64,000 nt of DNA. Source: Sesamum alatum (Eukaryota > Streptophyta > Magnoliopsida > Lamiales > Pedaliaceae). How positions within the stretch are numbered: position 1 is the stretch's first letter; each line of letters begins with the position of its first letter. Shown piece by piece: positions 1-11,617 of the stretch. Location of the stretch: positions 16,694,854-16,758,853 of the forward strand of contig JACGWO010000001.1 in the NCBI GenBank assembly GCA_034509735.1, read 5' to 3'. Under the pieces are notes generated by a model. That model saw only the letters and a program-made list of their open reading frames with translations, had not been told where the DNA came from and searched no databases. Both the position numbers and the translations under genes were made by a program.

Positions 1-174
1 AAAATTTTATTGAATTAAACTCTATATTTGTTATTAATTTAATACATCTCTACAAATTTTTTGATTAAATTAAAATGTACAAAAGAAGAAAATAAAATTC
101 AAACAACCGTGTGGACTTTTTCTAAAAAGAGCTCGAATTACACGCACGTGAAAGTACATATATTTACATGAAAA

Positions 175-895
175 TGTAAAGATTTACAAACCATATGATT
201 ATAGATTTAGTAGAATCATATTTATATAGTTGAAAGAAACTAATACGATCACTCTTTCCATCTTGTAAAATATCATAATTAGTAAAAAAAAAGAAATCTA
301 AAAAAACAACAAAACTAAAAATGGTGTATAAAAATATACAAAAAGGTAAATTTTAAATAGAAATAAGAACTAAATTTCAGATGAATTAAGTAGAATCATA
401 CCATGAAATAAATATGTACCTATTAACACTAAAAAATATGTTCCCTTGTTGTAAAAAAAATGAAGTTTGAAAAAGAACAACAAAATTAAACTGTAGATCA
501 AAAAGTTGAAAATATGATAATATATATATATAAATATATAATTAGTGCATAACAATAAACAAAGGGTAAATATTTAAACAAAATAAAAACTAAATGACAA
601 ATTAAGTAGAATCATACAAATACATGTTAAACGAAATATGTACCTTAACACTAAATAAATATGTTCGTTCTTGTAGAAAAACGAAAACTAAGAAAGAATG
701 AAATATGAAAAAGAACAACAAAAGTAGACTATAAAACAAATTAATGGAGGAACTATACTATATGAAGAAAAAAAATTGGTGTATAAAAGATACAAAGGAG
801 TAAATATTTAAATAGATAGAAAACTAAATGACGAATCAAATAGAATAGTTCGAATAACTGTTAAAATAAAATATTATCATTAACACCAAATTAAT
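175..895. repeat. Degenerate tandem array, period about 220 bp
   Basis: Three to four imperfect copies of an AT-rich unit follow one another. Recurring landmarks are an AGTAGAATCATA-like motif near 209, 391, 606 and 838, an A-rich block containing GAAAAAGAACAACAAAA, and a GGTGTATAAAAGATACAAA-like block. The array stops where the LINE begins near 897. The first 175 bases are AT-rich with no feature I can name. The short minus-strand ORF at 370-555 is low complexity and not credible as a gene. Confidence 0.6.
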
Positions 896-980
896 CTATT
901 CCTTCTTCCGTCGGCGTCTGAAACCTCCATTCCCCTCCGCCGGCGTCTGAAACGGCAACCCATCCCTGACCTCAGGCACT

Positions 981-3026
981 TTGTCTACCCTACTGTCCTA
1001 TGGAAAATTGCTATGTCTGAAACAGAGCATTCCCCCCAACCAGACCCTCCTCCCCCCCCCCCCCCCCCCGACAACTACACCAGCGGCACCGGCAACAAAA
1101 TGTTCATACTCAATCGTAGTGCACCAAAATTCAGGTGCACACTTCCAATTCGATCCAAACAGAGCTGCTAAGAAGACATTCAACAATGAAACAGGTACTG
1201 CCATGGGCAAAACTTCCTCCTTCAAAGGCGAACCAGGTATTAATTTTTCTAATGAGGAAACCAGTATTTTGGCTGAAAGATTGAAATTTGCACTGATTGG
1301 TAAATTTGAGCATGGCCTGCCTAATCTCAATTTTCTCCGTAATCGCATTGTTAAGCTTGGTCTTAGAGGTAGTGTCAGTGTTGGGGCGATAAACGTTAAG
1401 CATGTTCTAATACATTTATCACATGAGGAAGATTATTCCAAAATTTGGCTTAGGGGAGATTGGACCTTTGATCAATATCACATGAGAGTGTTCAAGTGGA
1501 CACCAACTTTCAACCCCCAAAATGAATCTCCAATCGCTCCTGTTTGGGTGAAATTCCCTGAACTACCATGTCACCTCTTCAAGAAAAGGGCTTTATTTAG
1601 TATTGCCAAACTTATAGGTAAGCCTCTTAGAATGGATGAGCCTACGGCAGATCTTACTAGGCCTAGCTTAGCCCGTGTGTGCGTTGAACTAGACCTCACT
1701 GCTCCTCGTACACGGGCTATTTTTCTTGAATTCGAGGACATCACTATCAGACAAGGTGTCATCTATGAGAATTGCCCTCTTTATTGTGCTCTTTGCAAAC
1801 ATATTGGTCATGAACAAAACTCTTGTCTTTTAAAGGCTAAATCTACTCCTAGAAACAATGTCATACATGCTGTAATTGTCCCACCGGCTAAGAATAAGGG
1901 GAAAAAAGTTCTCTTCTATGCTCCCGTTAATACTAGGAATGAACATAATGGTGACAACACAAATGCTCAAACTGAAGTCCATACTAGTATTATAAATATT
2001 GTTGATCCCACCCCCTATAATGCTGGAAATATTGCTGCATCTACATCAAATGCAATAATTGTGGTTTGTAATGACATTGTTGAAACTGAAGCTAATATCT
2101 CAAATGCTCATGCTCATCCTTTTAATGTTGTGCTCATCCCACAAAACCCCCCTGTTAAACCTATCACTCTGAATGCTGTAAACATGGATATTTTATTGAC
2201 TAGCAAGAATCAAGAGCCTATAATTACTGCACATAATAATGTTGAAACCAACAATACAGCTAACTCCATTGATATCTCAGTAGCTAAGTCTGCCTCTGTT
2301 ATAAATTCCCTAAACATTCCTGCTGCAGCACTCTCACACGATCACAGTAAACACATAGGTCCAGATCACACACATTTCACTTTGAACAATTTGGACTGTG
2401 AGGGAAATAGAACTGTAGAGTATTCTGGCAGGCTAGAATATGACAAGGATAATCAGGAAGAGTTTAATTATGATGACCCACTTCTAGTCGACCTTCTTGA
2501 TAAAAACTGGGACTTAGAAAACAAACAAATTAGAACAGAGCAGTATGTTATTGAGGAGATTGAAGCTATAAATGAAATTCTTGAAAGAAACAGACAACAA
2601 AGAGCAGGGAAGATACACGTGACAAAATCTAGCACTGGATCAACTGAACAAAACCAAGAAGAAGAGGAAGAACAAACTCCAACATTCAACAGGTTTCAAG
2701 CAATTGCTCAATTGGAAGAAGAGGTACAACAAACACAAGAAGATGTGGTTGAGGAGGTGGCTGACACCCAAGAAAGACAAGTACAAGATAACATTACGGA
2801 GGCCCAAGGAGAATCAACACCAACAAGCCAAGAAATGGATACCATGATTCAAGACGCCATCCTGACTGAATCCAACATCACCCAGAAACATAAAAGAAAC
2901 AAATACGCAGAAGAAACATCGCCATCACGAGGACATACTGCCAAAGGTAAAAAGGTGGAAGGTACATCCCCTCCTAAAAATCTCCTGAAAAGGAGCACAA
3001 GATCATCATCTATATCTATCTCTTAA
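981..3026 (+). CDS. LINE ORF1 protein (DUF4283 / zinc-knuckle gag-like)
   Basis: This 681-codon open frame encodes the RNA-binding ORF1 protein of the LINE. Roughly residues 85-230 resemble the DUF4283 domain of plant LINE ORF1, including a WLRGDWTFDQY-like stretch. A CCHC knuckle CALCKHIGHEQNSC (C-x2-C-x4-H-x4-C) lies near residues 268-281. The C-terminal half is low complexity and acidic, with a run of glutamates near residue 560. The frame opens with TTG, not ATG; the first in-frame ATG is at 1203. A natural-looking ATG at 1013 (starting MSETEHSPQP) lies in another frame and runs into an 18-C tract at 1052-1069. The original start was probably 1013, later put out of frame by slippage in that tract. 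Confidence 0.8.
   Translation: MSTLLSYGKLLCLKQSIPPNQTLLPPPPPPTTTPAAPATKCSYSIVVHQNSGAHFQFDPNRAAKKTFNNETGTAMGKTSSFKGEPGINFSNEETSILAERLKFALIGKFEHGLPNLNFLRNRIVKLGLRGSVSVGAINVKHVLIHLSHEEDYSKIWLRGDWTFDQYHMRVFKWTPTFNPQNESPIAPVWVKFPELPCHLFKKRALFSIAKLIGKPLRMDEPTADLTRPSLARVCVELDLTAPRTRAIFLEFEDITIRQGVIYENCPLYCALCKHIGHEQNSCLLKAKSTPRNNVIHAVIVPPAKNKGKKVLFYAPVNTRNEHNGDNTNAQTEVHTSIINIVDPTPYNAGNIAASTSNAIIVVCNDIVETEANISNAHAHPFNVVLIPQNPPVKPITLNAVNMDILLTSKNQEPIITAHNNVETNNTANSIDISVAKSASVINSLNIPAAALSHDHSKHIGPDHTHFTLNNLDCEGNRTVEYSGRLEYDKDNQEEFNYDDPLLVDLLDKNWDLENKQIRTEQYVIEEIEAINEILERNRQQRAGKIHVTKSSTGSTEQNQEEEEEQTPTFNRFQAIAQLEEEVQQTQEDVVEEVADTQERQVQDNITEAQGESTPTSQEMDTMIQDAILTESNITQKHKRNKYAEETSPSRGHTAKGKKVEGTSPPKNLLKRSTRSSSISIS
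1052..1069. repeat. Homopolymer (C)18 near the start of LINE ORF1
   Basis: Eighteen consecutive C residues encode polyproline in the LINE ORF1 frame. The tract separates the ATG at 1013 from the long ORF1 frame, which differ by one register. Its length may also be a sequencing artefact. Confidence 0.85.
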
Positions 3027-6000
3027 ATGATTAAGATCATACTCTGGAATGTCAGGGGTATTGGTAAAATCTCTAAGCAAAATATTCTGCTCGATATGCT
3101 TGCCGAGCATAAACCACATGTACTTGTTCTTCTTGAGTCATTTGTACAGCTGAATGACAACACTTTTGTTAGAAGACTAGGATTCCACTTTACATACTCT
3201 AATGTGAATAACAAATTTTGGTGTCTTGCTTCATAGGCCTTTAACATACATATCATGATAGATAATCTACAATTCATTCATGTGAAAATTAGCACTAATA
3301 CACTCCTTAAGGAGATATATTGTACCTTTGTTTATGCTAAGTGTAGCAGGACCCCCAGACGTATCCTATGGGAAGAACTACATCATATCTCAACATCTCC
3401 CAACCCCTGGCTGGTGGGAGGAGATTTCAATACCTTCCTCAACAACTCAGAGAACCAAGGAGGCAACACCAACCAACTTGGCCACAAGGAAGACTTCAGG
3501 GACATGATTATCGAGACTGGCCTTCTGGATGCAGGGTTTGAAGGTTCCCCATTCACCTGGACCAACAGAGTGTGGAGAAGACTTGACAGGGTCCTCTACT
3601 CTAGTGAATGGACATACATTTTTAATTGTACGAGGGTCTCCCATTTAGCCAGACGCACATCAGACCATCACCCCTTGCTCATCACCTCATACTTTCAAGA
3701 GGAAAGGGTACCATCTTCATTCAGGTTCCAGAACATGTGGACAAAACATCACAATTTTTCAGATATGATTGCACATAACTGGTGACTTCCCATACATGGC
3801 TACGGGATGTACAAGCTGCAACAGAAGATCTATAGAATCAAGGACTGCCTGAAGACCTAGAATAAGAACACTTTCGGCAACATATTCAACAGGTTGGAAG
3901 AAGCCAAAAAGAAAGCAAATGAGGCAGAGCAGAATTTCAACAATCAGCCTACTGAGCAAAACCTCATACACCTAAATAGAAGCAATGCAGAACTGATTCA
4001 AGCACTTGCAGTTGAGGAGGAGTATTGGAGACAAAAAAAAGTAACTGCAAATGGTTGGTGGAAGGGGAGAGAAATACCAAGTTCTTTCACTCTTTGGTCA
4101 AGAAGAAAAGAGTACTATCCAGAATTCACAGAATAGTCGACAATGGGACAGAGATCAGCACACCAACTTAAATCATACTATCTGCTGCAAATTACTTTGA
4201 ACAGCTCCTCACCAATAACCATGCTTCAGGAAATGTTGATAATCTCCCATTCAAATTTCCTCAAATCCTAGTAGAATCCCTGGCAGCATTGAACACTATA
4301 CCCACATTGGAAGAAATCAGAGAGATAGTGTTTAGCATCGATAGAAATAGCGTTGCAGGACCAGATGGCTTCAATTCAGTTTTCTTCCAAGAATGCTGGG
4401 AGATAATCAAAGAAGATGTTAAGGAAGTTGTCTTGGACTTCTTCCATGGCACCCCCATACCAAGAAGCTTCACAGCTACGTCCATCATACTCATCCATAA
4501 GGTGGATTCGCCGCAATCATGGAACGACTTCAGACCAATCCCTCTCTGTAATGTGACCAACAAGATATTATCCAAACTCTAGTACAAGAAGATGAATCAA
4601 GCCTTGCCACACCTTATATTCCCTAATCAGAGCAGCTTTGTACCAGGCAGACTGATCAGTGATAACATCCTTCTTGCGCAAGAGATTATCCACGACATTG
4701 ATCACAAAACCAGTAAAGGGAACCTAGCCATAAAACTTGACATGCAGAAAGCATATGACAGGGTAAACAGGGATTTCTTGTATGGAGTTATGACACGTAT
4801 GGGTTTTCCCCCCTCCTTTATACATCTCATCAAACATCTGTTGGAAAATTGCTGGTTCATTGTTCTTGTAAACGGGGACACATGTGGCTTCTTTAAGTCC
4901 AAGCATGGTCAAAGACAGGGGGATCCAATATCACCAACATTATTCCTGCTTGTGGCTGAGGTACTATCTAGAGGACTGGAACATCTGTACCAATGCAACC
5001 CGGGGATGTACTACAAAACAGGGAGTACCACTAAACCCTCACACTTGGCTTATGCTGATGATGTCATTATCTTTACCAATTGTGAGGAAAAAAGCTTGAC
5101 CACACTTATGTCCTTCTTGTAGAGATACGAAGCTGAATCCGGACAAAAAATCAATCAATCAAAAAGCTCTTTTGTACCCGGAAAAAAAAAAAAAAAAAAA
5201 AAAAGCAAACCTAATCGCACAAAGGATAAAAAACATTACAGGATTTTGCCTCAAAACACTCCCTATCACATACTTGGGGGGCCCTTTGCACAAAGGTAGA
5301 AAGAAAAAAAATGTTGTTTGATGATTTGACTAATAAGATTTGTTCTAAAATTTCAGGATGGGAGCATCGACTTCTCTCATACGGAGGAAGACTGCAGCTG
5401 ATTACAAGCGTACTTTCAACCATGCCTATCTACCTCCTGCAAGTCCTAAGCCCTCCCATTGGAGTTATACAAAAAATAGAACAAATACTAGCAAAGTTCT
5501 TTGGGGGATCTAAAGAAAATCAAAGAAGGATCCGCTGGACCAAATGGAGGAATATATGTTACCCATACGAAGAGGGGGGACTTGGCATCAGGGACTTGAG
5601 AGAGGTAGTCAAAGCCTTTTCACACGAGCTTTGGTGGAGATTCAAATCTAACAATTCCCTTTGGGCTCAATTCCTGCTGAACAAATATTGTAAGAGGAAA
5701 TCTCCAACACGCGTCAGGATTAATGACTCCCCTATCTGGAAAAGAATGTGGAAAGCTCATGCGGCAGCACAAAACAACATATTTTGGACACTAGGACATG
5801 GAGAAGCCGGTTTTTGGCAAGACTGGTGGATCAAGGAAGGCACACTTCAGGTGCTCACAGGGATCTCCAACCCGGCCTACATCCCGGTGAATTGGTTTTG
5901 GACAGACAAGTGGTGGAACATTGAGAGATTGCAGCAAGTGCTCCCTCCAGACCTCATTCCTACCTTACAGCTGTACCTATTAGTCAGGATTCACAAGACC

Positions 6001-7116
6001 AAATGCACTGGAGGCTAACTACCAATGGATCTTTCTCTACCTCGTCGGCTTGGAACCACATCAGAGATCACAGGGCTATCCAACCATTCTATCAAATGTT
6101 GTGGTCTCCCCTTCTGATACCATCTATATCCATCTTCAACTGGAGGCTTGCCAAATCATGGCTACCAGTGGAAAAAAGACTCCAATCCAAAGGAATCTAC
6201 ACGGCTTCTAAATGTTATTGTGGTAACGACGAGGAAACTCTTAACCACCTCTTCATGGAGTGCCCTGAAGTCCTCCCTATTTGGAAATTCTTCGCCACGA
6301 AATTTCAGGTCACCCTCCCACATACAGAGGTCATCCAGACATACATAATGGGTTGGAAAAGGTCCAATGGAGTTAAGACTCAGCTCAGAGAGATAATTCC
6401 AGCTATCATTTGCTGGTACATTTGGAAAGCACGCAATGAGGCAAGGCATGAAGGAGTCACATTCAGACACGACCCCATCATACGTAAAATCATGACAGAC
6501 ATACACCTACTCCAAAAAAGCAAATTGTTGAAAGAAGAACACCTATTGGGAGATCAGCTTGCTACCAGAAATCTCAACATCCATATCCAACACAAAGGAA
6601 AACAGATCACCACCACAAAAGTTCACTGGACCAAACCTGAAGTTGGATGGACGAAACTCAATACAGATGAGGCATCCAAGGGAAACCCAGGACCTCAGAG
6701 ATCACCTTGGGAGAGTCCTCTTTGCCTTCTTGGAGCCATTGGGATACTCAACCAGTATTCAAGCGGAGCTCAAAGCCATACTGAGGGGACTTCAAATATG
6801 TGTGGATAAAGGGGTCAACAAGATTTAGATAGAGACTGATGCAGCATATATCATCAATCTGCTCTCACCTCCTACCAAAGGAGCTTGGACGTTCCAGAAC
6901 ACACTTCAACAAATAAAAGGCCTGTTGAGATATATGGAATTCAAAATCTCACACATATTTAGAGAAGGTAACCAAGCAGCTGATCACCTTGCAAATCAAG
7001 CCTGCACAGAGGAAACTTATCAGGTACTCACAGAGGTCCAACTAACGGGTAAGATAAGAGGTATAATTTACTTTGATGCTATTGGCCTTCCTTATCTTAT
7101 GTTTAAGCACAAATAG
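3027..7116 (+). pseudogene. LINE ORF2: endonuclease, reverse transcriptase, RNase H (broken)
   Basis: The product would nick target DNA and reverse-transcribe the LINE RNA. The AP-endonuclease spans about 3027-3785: an N-terminal ILWNVRGIG, then VGGDFN near 3415 and the closing SDHHPL near 3660. The RT follows at about 4289-5560, with AGPDGF, a KLDMQKAYDRV block near 4732, GQRQGDPISP near 4910, and the catalytic YADD at 5051-5062. A zf-RVT-like region (CYCGNDEETLNHLFMECP) lies near 6210-6270. An RNase H begins at NTDEASKGNPG near 6660 and ends with HIFREGNQAADHLANQA near 6955. At least eight stops or frame changes interrupt it, for example in-frame stops near 3234, 3783, 4581 and 5122, an A-tract near 5180-5204, and a frame change in the RNase H near 6690. 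Confidence 0.9.
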
Positions 7117-7385
7117 CACTAACAGTTTCAGTCTCTGTCAGGGATTGAAACTAATTAGTACTTCTCTGTTGCTCTGCCATTATAGATGTTTTGCTACTGT
7201 TCGTCATTCTATGACCTGCTCACTTGTTATATCTATTGTTATTAATCCTTGTGTGACTGCTTACTTGAATAGTGGCCATCAGGCCTGTATATGTGGTATC
7301 TCTAGCAGGTTCTTGATTTTGGCACTGTAAATATTTTGTTTAGCTGGGTGATGGGCTATACACTGTTTGGAAAATAGTATCATGA
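7117..7385 (+). other. LINE 3' untranslated region
   Basis: Sequence after the RNase H is less AT-rich than what follows and has no coding potential I recognise. It runs into A-rich DNA at about 7385-7405. The small ORF at 7073-7330 has no recognisable domain. Confidence 0.5.
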
Positions 7386-7795
7386 AAACTAAAATATAAA
7401 AAATAAAACGACATCGTGATAAAGAGTAAAACATTAGTTTAGGCACATGAGATGAGTGTAAATGATAAATAAATACTGAAATTTAATAGACATAAGTATA
7501 TGAGTAAGGGATGAAGATTAACATAATTGCAGGATCATGGAGGAAAATAAATAAATTAATACCATAAAAAAGTGTAAAATGTCACTGCAGCCATAGAAAA
7601 AGCAATGAGAAGAATTAAGTATACTGAGTGTTAAATTTTGAAATCATTTAATGGAGAACAGAAAATTGGTAGAATTGAGTCCATCTAATGAATGGGAGAT
7701 GCAGAGTATTTAAATACAAATGTGATGGAGACCATGAGTATTAGATAATGATTTAAATTAAATATAAATTAAAATAGTATCATAATTTTGGAAAT
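7386..7795. other. AT-rich spacer, no gene seen
   Basis: AT-rich DNA rich in purine runs on this strand. I see no ORF, RNA gene or transposon end here. Confidence 0.5.
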
Positions 7796-8097
7796 GTGAT
7801 TTTGATAAATATAAAATAATATTTAATATATTAAAAGATAATGTTTCCAACCAATTAAATTTTTTTCTTGATAATTAGAAATTCAATTATAATCTTGGAT
7901 ATAAGATTTTGGATAAATACAAAATAAATATTTAATATATTAAAATCGATGATGTTTCTAACTAATAAGATTTTTTCTTGACAATTTTTTTTTATAATCT
8001 TGGAGATAAGATTCTGGATAAATACAAAATAAATATAATATATTAAAAATAAATAATATTTCTAACCAATGAGATTTTTTCTTGAGAATTAAAAAAT
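7796..8097. repeat. Three tandem copies of a ~105-bp AT-rich unit
   Basis: Each copy has the order GATAAATA(T/C)AAAATAA, TTTAATATATTAAAA, TTTC(C/T)AAC(C/T)AAT, then a TTTTTTCTTGA block. The GATAAATA anchor falls at 7804, 7912 and 8016, so the period is 104-108 bp. It is noncoding. Function unknown. Confidence 0.65.
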
Positions 8098-8388
8098 TCA
8101 AAAACACCAAAAAAATGTATATGTTCAAATTGAACTAATTTGGTCAAACTTCGTTTTGCTATATATGTATAGATTTCAAATTCTTTTGATATGGAGTCAT
8201 TTGAAAGTGTTTCCTCAAATCCAAATCCATGAATTCTAATGTAATCTAAGGTTTCATTTGAATAAAAGGATTAAATAATTTAGGAAAGTATTACAAATAA
8301 TTTCATATTAAATGTTTTTTAAATCCATCAGTATTTTACAAAATATATTTCAAAATAAAAATTTAAATATTTAAAATCATTTGAATTT

Positions 8389-8686
8389 TATTGTAAATAT
8401 ATTGTAAATACATATTATTATTATGTATGAATGCACACACCCCTTGGTATTTTTCCCATAATCTCTCTAACCTTTTGTAATCCCCCATTATGTTTGTAAT
8501 TATATTTAATATTTTAGTTTGTAACAATATTTTTGGTGGTCTATAAATACCACCATGTAATTCATTTGTAAACAAACTTTTAGAAGAATAAGAAAGTGAT
8601 TTTGAGAGAATAGTTGTTCTTGTATTTCTCATATATAATTAGGAGTGAAAGGCCAATAAACTTAGAATTTTTCTACATTTATAACA
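8389..8686 (+). repeat. Copia A 5' LTR
   Basis: Pairs with 17177-17477. It contains a TATA-like box CTATAAATACC near 8541-8551 that would drive element transcription. The canonical TG begins at 8392. However, the flanking AATTT and the sequence after the 3' polypurine tract both suggest that the shared LTR starts three bases earlier, at TAT. The LTR ends ATAACA. Confidence 0.9.
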
Positions 8687-8700
8687 CGTTATTAGCACGA
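8687..8700 (+). other. Copia A primer binding site
   Basis: CGTTATTAGCACGA directly follows the 5' LTR, where a tRNA primes minus-strand synthesis. It is not the common initiator-Met site TGGTATCAGAG. I do not assign the tRNA. Confidence 0.6.
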
Positions 8701-9503
8701 CATATGTATAATTTTATGTATGTACAATACTTTTCTCCTATATGTTTGCGTCTACAATATTATAGTTATTTTTATTCTTGTATATTCAATAATGAGATAT
8801 GAATAATCATATTCTATACATTTTATTGTCCCCTAAAGTGGACATATAAAAAAATGAATTTATCATAATTGATATTGCCTCCAAAAATAGGCGTATAATT
8901 CTTGATTTGATCCCCTGAAGTGGATGTGTTTTATAAAATCTCATTGCTTCCCAAAGTAAGTAATGACTAAATTACCTACAACAGTAAGTGAAATATTTTA
9001 TACCAATTATTTTACCCCAAAGCTTCTTCATTTATTTTTTTAAAAGTATTTGATTCTTTGATATCATGGTATATGCATATATATATATATATATATATAT
9101 ATTGTGATTCCATTCTTTTTGGTTAACTTGAGGTCATTTTTTATTAATTTACTTCACCAACATAGATATCCTTCATATGCCTATATACATGATTTTAAAT
9201 GTTTTTGTTAGCATTATTATATGAAATAGAATCTAATTGTTGACAAAACAAATTTGACATGTATTCCATTTTATTGCTATTTGTAACATCATAATATTTA
9301 AATCAAACTTAATTTTTAATATAGTTAATATCATGTATGCATGTCATAAATAATCCTATTTAATTACATGGTAATTTATTGGATCCTAATTGTTAGTAAT
9401 TTTTATGTCTCTTGTAGTTCATATGTATGTGTAATACATTTGATTCTACTTACATGATATGTTGAATGTTATGCTAAAGTGTATATTAACTTGTTGTAGC
9501 TAA
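8701..9503 (+). other. Copia A leader, noncoding
   Basis: AT-rich leader between primer site and gag. It holds an (AT)n microsatellite at about 9074-9102. No ORF of note. Confidence 0.5.
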
Positions 9504-10015
9504 ATGGTCAATCTCACCAAATTGAATTTCATTGCTCTTGACGTTTCTGGTATAAACTATCTATCATGGGTTCTTAGTGCCGAATTGCATTTGGCGAGTA
9601 ATAACTTGGGAGAAATAATAAAAGAAAATACTAATGCTTTCGGACAAGACTGTGCTAAAGCAACAATTTTGCTTCGTCATCATCTCCACGAGAGCCTGAA
9701 GTCCAATATTTAACAGTCAAAAGTCCTTATGAACTCTGGAAGAGTTTAAAGGATTGATTTGACCATCAAAAGACTGTAATACTACCACGTGCAAGATATG
9801 AGTGGGTACAATTGAGATTGCAAGATTTCAAGACAGGCGCTAATTGTAATTGTGAGATATTTAGAATTGTATCAAAACTACGATTATGTGGAGAAGACGT
9901 GACAGATGGACAAATGTTAAAAAAACATAAAAATGAAATTTTCTACCTTTCATGCGTATAAACTTGTACTCCAGCAGCAGTACATGGAACCTGAGGACTT
10001 CAACATGGTTGTTGA
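9504..10015 (+). pseudogene. Copia A gag (broken)
   Basis: It would form the capsid of the virus-like particle. The first 69 codons after ATG 9504 read MVNLTKLNFIALDVSG and NYLSWVLSAELHL, typical of the copia gag N-terminus. A stop follows near 9711. The gag reading resumes in another frame, with an ARYEWVQLRLQDFKT-like stretch near 9790-9835. No CCHC knuckle is visible, and 10016-10190 looks like foreign AT-rich sequence or decay in its place. Confidence 0.7.
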
Positions 10016-10189
10016 TTAGATTATTATCTCATGTGTCATTGGCATAATTTTTGTTATTAAGTAATCTGTACATTAATTAGTATGTTTGGATATTTCTTTT
10101 CATCATTGTAATGTTTTTATGTATTGTGAATGAAGTTTTTCCTTTACTTATTCTATGTTTATTTGCTTTATATAGACTGGACCAAGCCA

Positions 10190-10580
10190 TTACAAATCTC
10201 AATGACAAGGAGCATTGTCTTGTTGATAGTGTCACTACACATATGATTCTATGAAACAAGAAATTTTTCTCTCAAACTTGTTAATGACAAAAACTAGTGT
10301 GAATACTATTTCAAGCGTTAGTAATCTTATTGAATGCTCCGGAAGAACCACTATCTTGTTACCTGAAGGAACAAGATTGCATATAAATGATGCCTTATAT
10401 TCTAGTATATCACAAAGGAATCTATTAAGTTTTAAGGATATTCGACAAAATGATTTTCATATTGAAATTATGAATAAGGATGACATCGAATATTTATGCC
10501 TTGTATCATTTAAGACTAGCCAGAAGCAAGCCCTAAAAAGAATGAGAACATATCACCTGGTTTATATGGCACAGATATAA
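10190..10580 (+). pseudogene. Copia A protease region (broken)
   Basis: A DKEHCLVDSVTTHMIL-like reading near 10202-10250 corresponds to the aspartic-protease start, usually D-S-[AG]-T-x-H in this family. An open stretch 10251-10580 continues with a GRTTILLPEGT-like and a SQRNLLSFKDIRQN-like motif, both usual in copia protease regions. A frame change separates the two parts. Confidence 0.65.
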
Positions 10581-10599
10581 GTTCCATTGAAACACACAG

Positions 10600-11617
10600 A
10601 ATCACTAACCCGAAGTTAGTCAATCAAAGTAATTTTACTTTGTGGCATGATAGACTTGGTCACCCAGGTAAAACAATGATGCATAGGATCATTGAAAATT
10701 GACATGGACACCCACTAAAGGACCTGAAGTTCCTTACTAAAAGTGATTTTACATGTGCGGCTTGTTCCCTTGAGAAATTAAATTATAAAGTTGTCTATGA
10801 TAAAAGTGAATTTAGAATTCCCCCATGTTTCTGAACGAATTCAAGGAGACATATGCGGACCAATAACACCATCATGCGGACCATTTAAGTACTTTATGGT
10901 GTTGCTGATGCATCAACACGTTGGTCACAAGTAAGCTTGTTGTCAACACAGAATGTTGCATTTGCAAGACTTTTAGCTCAAATTATTAAATTGAGAGCTC
11001 ATTTTCCTGATTATCCTATTAAAAGGATCAGGTTAGATAATGCGGGAGAATTTACTTCTAAATCCTCCAATTGTCAATCCATTGGAATAACTGTGGAGTA
11101 TCCAATTGCTCATGTACATACTCAAAAGGGTTACAGCTAATAGCTAGACCATTACTAATGCGGTCGAAATTGCCTTCATCGGCATGGGGTCATGCAATTT
11201 TGCATGCAGCAAATTTAATTCGACCTAGACCCACTTACCATAAATTTTTCTTATTACAGTTGATCTCTGGAAGAGAACCAAATATTTCTCATTTAAAAGT
11301 ATTTGGTTGCGCAGTGTATGTCCCGATACCTCCTCCTCAACGAACTAAAATGGGATCACAAAGGAGACTGGAAATTTTTGTTGGGTTTGAGTCTCTATCA
11401 ATTATTAAGTACCTTGAACCAATGACCGGTGATCAATGTAATGCTAGGTACTTAGATTGTCATTTTGATGAGACAATATTCCCGACTTTAAGGGGGAAAG
11501 ATAAAGGGACTATAAAGAAAGATATTGCATGGGATGTAACATCTATGCCTATTATGGATACGAGGACGAATGACACTGAACTTAAGGTTCAATGGATCAT
11601 ACATTTGCAAAGTGTTG
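10600..11617 (+). pseudogene. Copia A integrase, first copy (catalytic Glu deleted)
   Basis: This part would join element DNA to the host chromosome. A GAG-pre-integrase motif WHDRLGHPG lies near 10640, a zinc-binding remnant CAACSLEK near 10755, and the core (GDICGPITPSCGPFKY, then IRLDNAGEF) from 10850 to 11055. A 25-bp deletion at about 11130, compared with the second copy at 14129-14691, removes the stretch that carries the catalytic Glu. The reading then continues with HLKVFGCAVYVPI to 11617, where gypsy sequence begins abruptly. Confidence 0.75.
11081..11617 (+). repeat. Duplicated copia segment, copy 1
   Basis: Aligns with 14129-14691 over its whole length. Copy 1 lacks 25 bp and 3 bp, and has 2 bp extra; substitutions are a few percent by eye. 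The two copies sit in direct orientation on either side of the gypsy fragment. Confidence 0.85.

Larger units (their letters stand above)
897..7385 (+). mobile_element. L1-type LINE retrotransposon, ORF2 inactivated
   Basis: A GC shift at about 897 marks the 5' end. The 5' leader holds a 13-bp direct repeat CGGCGTCTGAAAC at 912-924 and 941-953. ORF1 and then ORF2 follow with no spacer between them (TAA-ATG at 3024-3029). After the RNase H region, a 3' untranslated part runs to an A-rich stretch near 7385. I could not find a convincing target-site duplication, so both ends are approximate. The order gag-like ORF1, AP endonuclease, RT, zinc-binding domain, RNase H is that of plant L1 elements. 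Many stops and frameshifts in ORF2 mean it cannot move by itself. Confidence 0.9.

Noticed and set aside
998..1403. Two minus-strand ORFs inside LINE ORF1
   Set aside because: Opposite-frame shadows of ORF1; a glycine run mirrors the C-tract. No domain.
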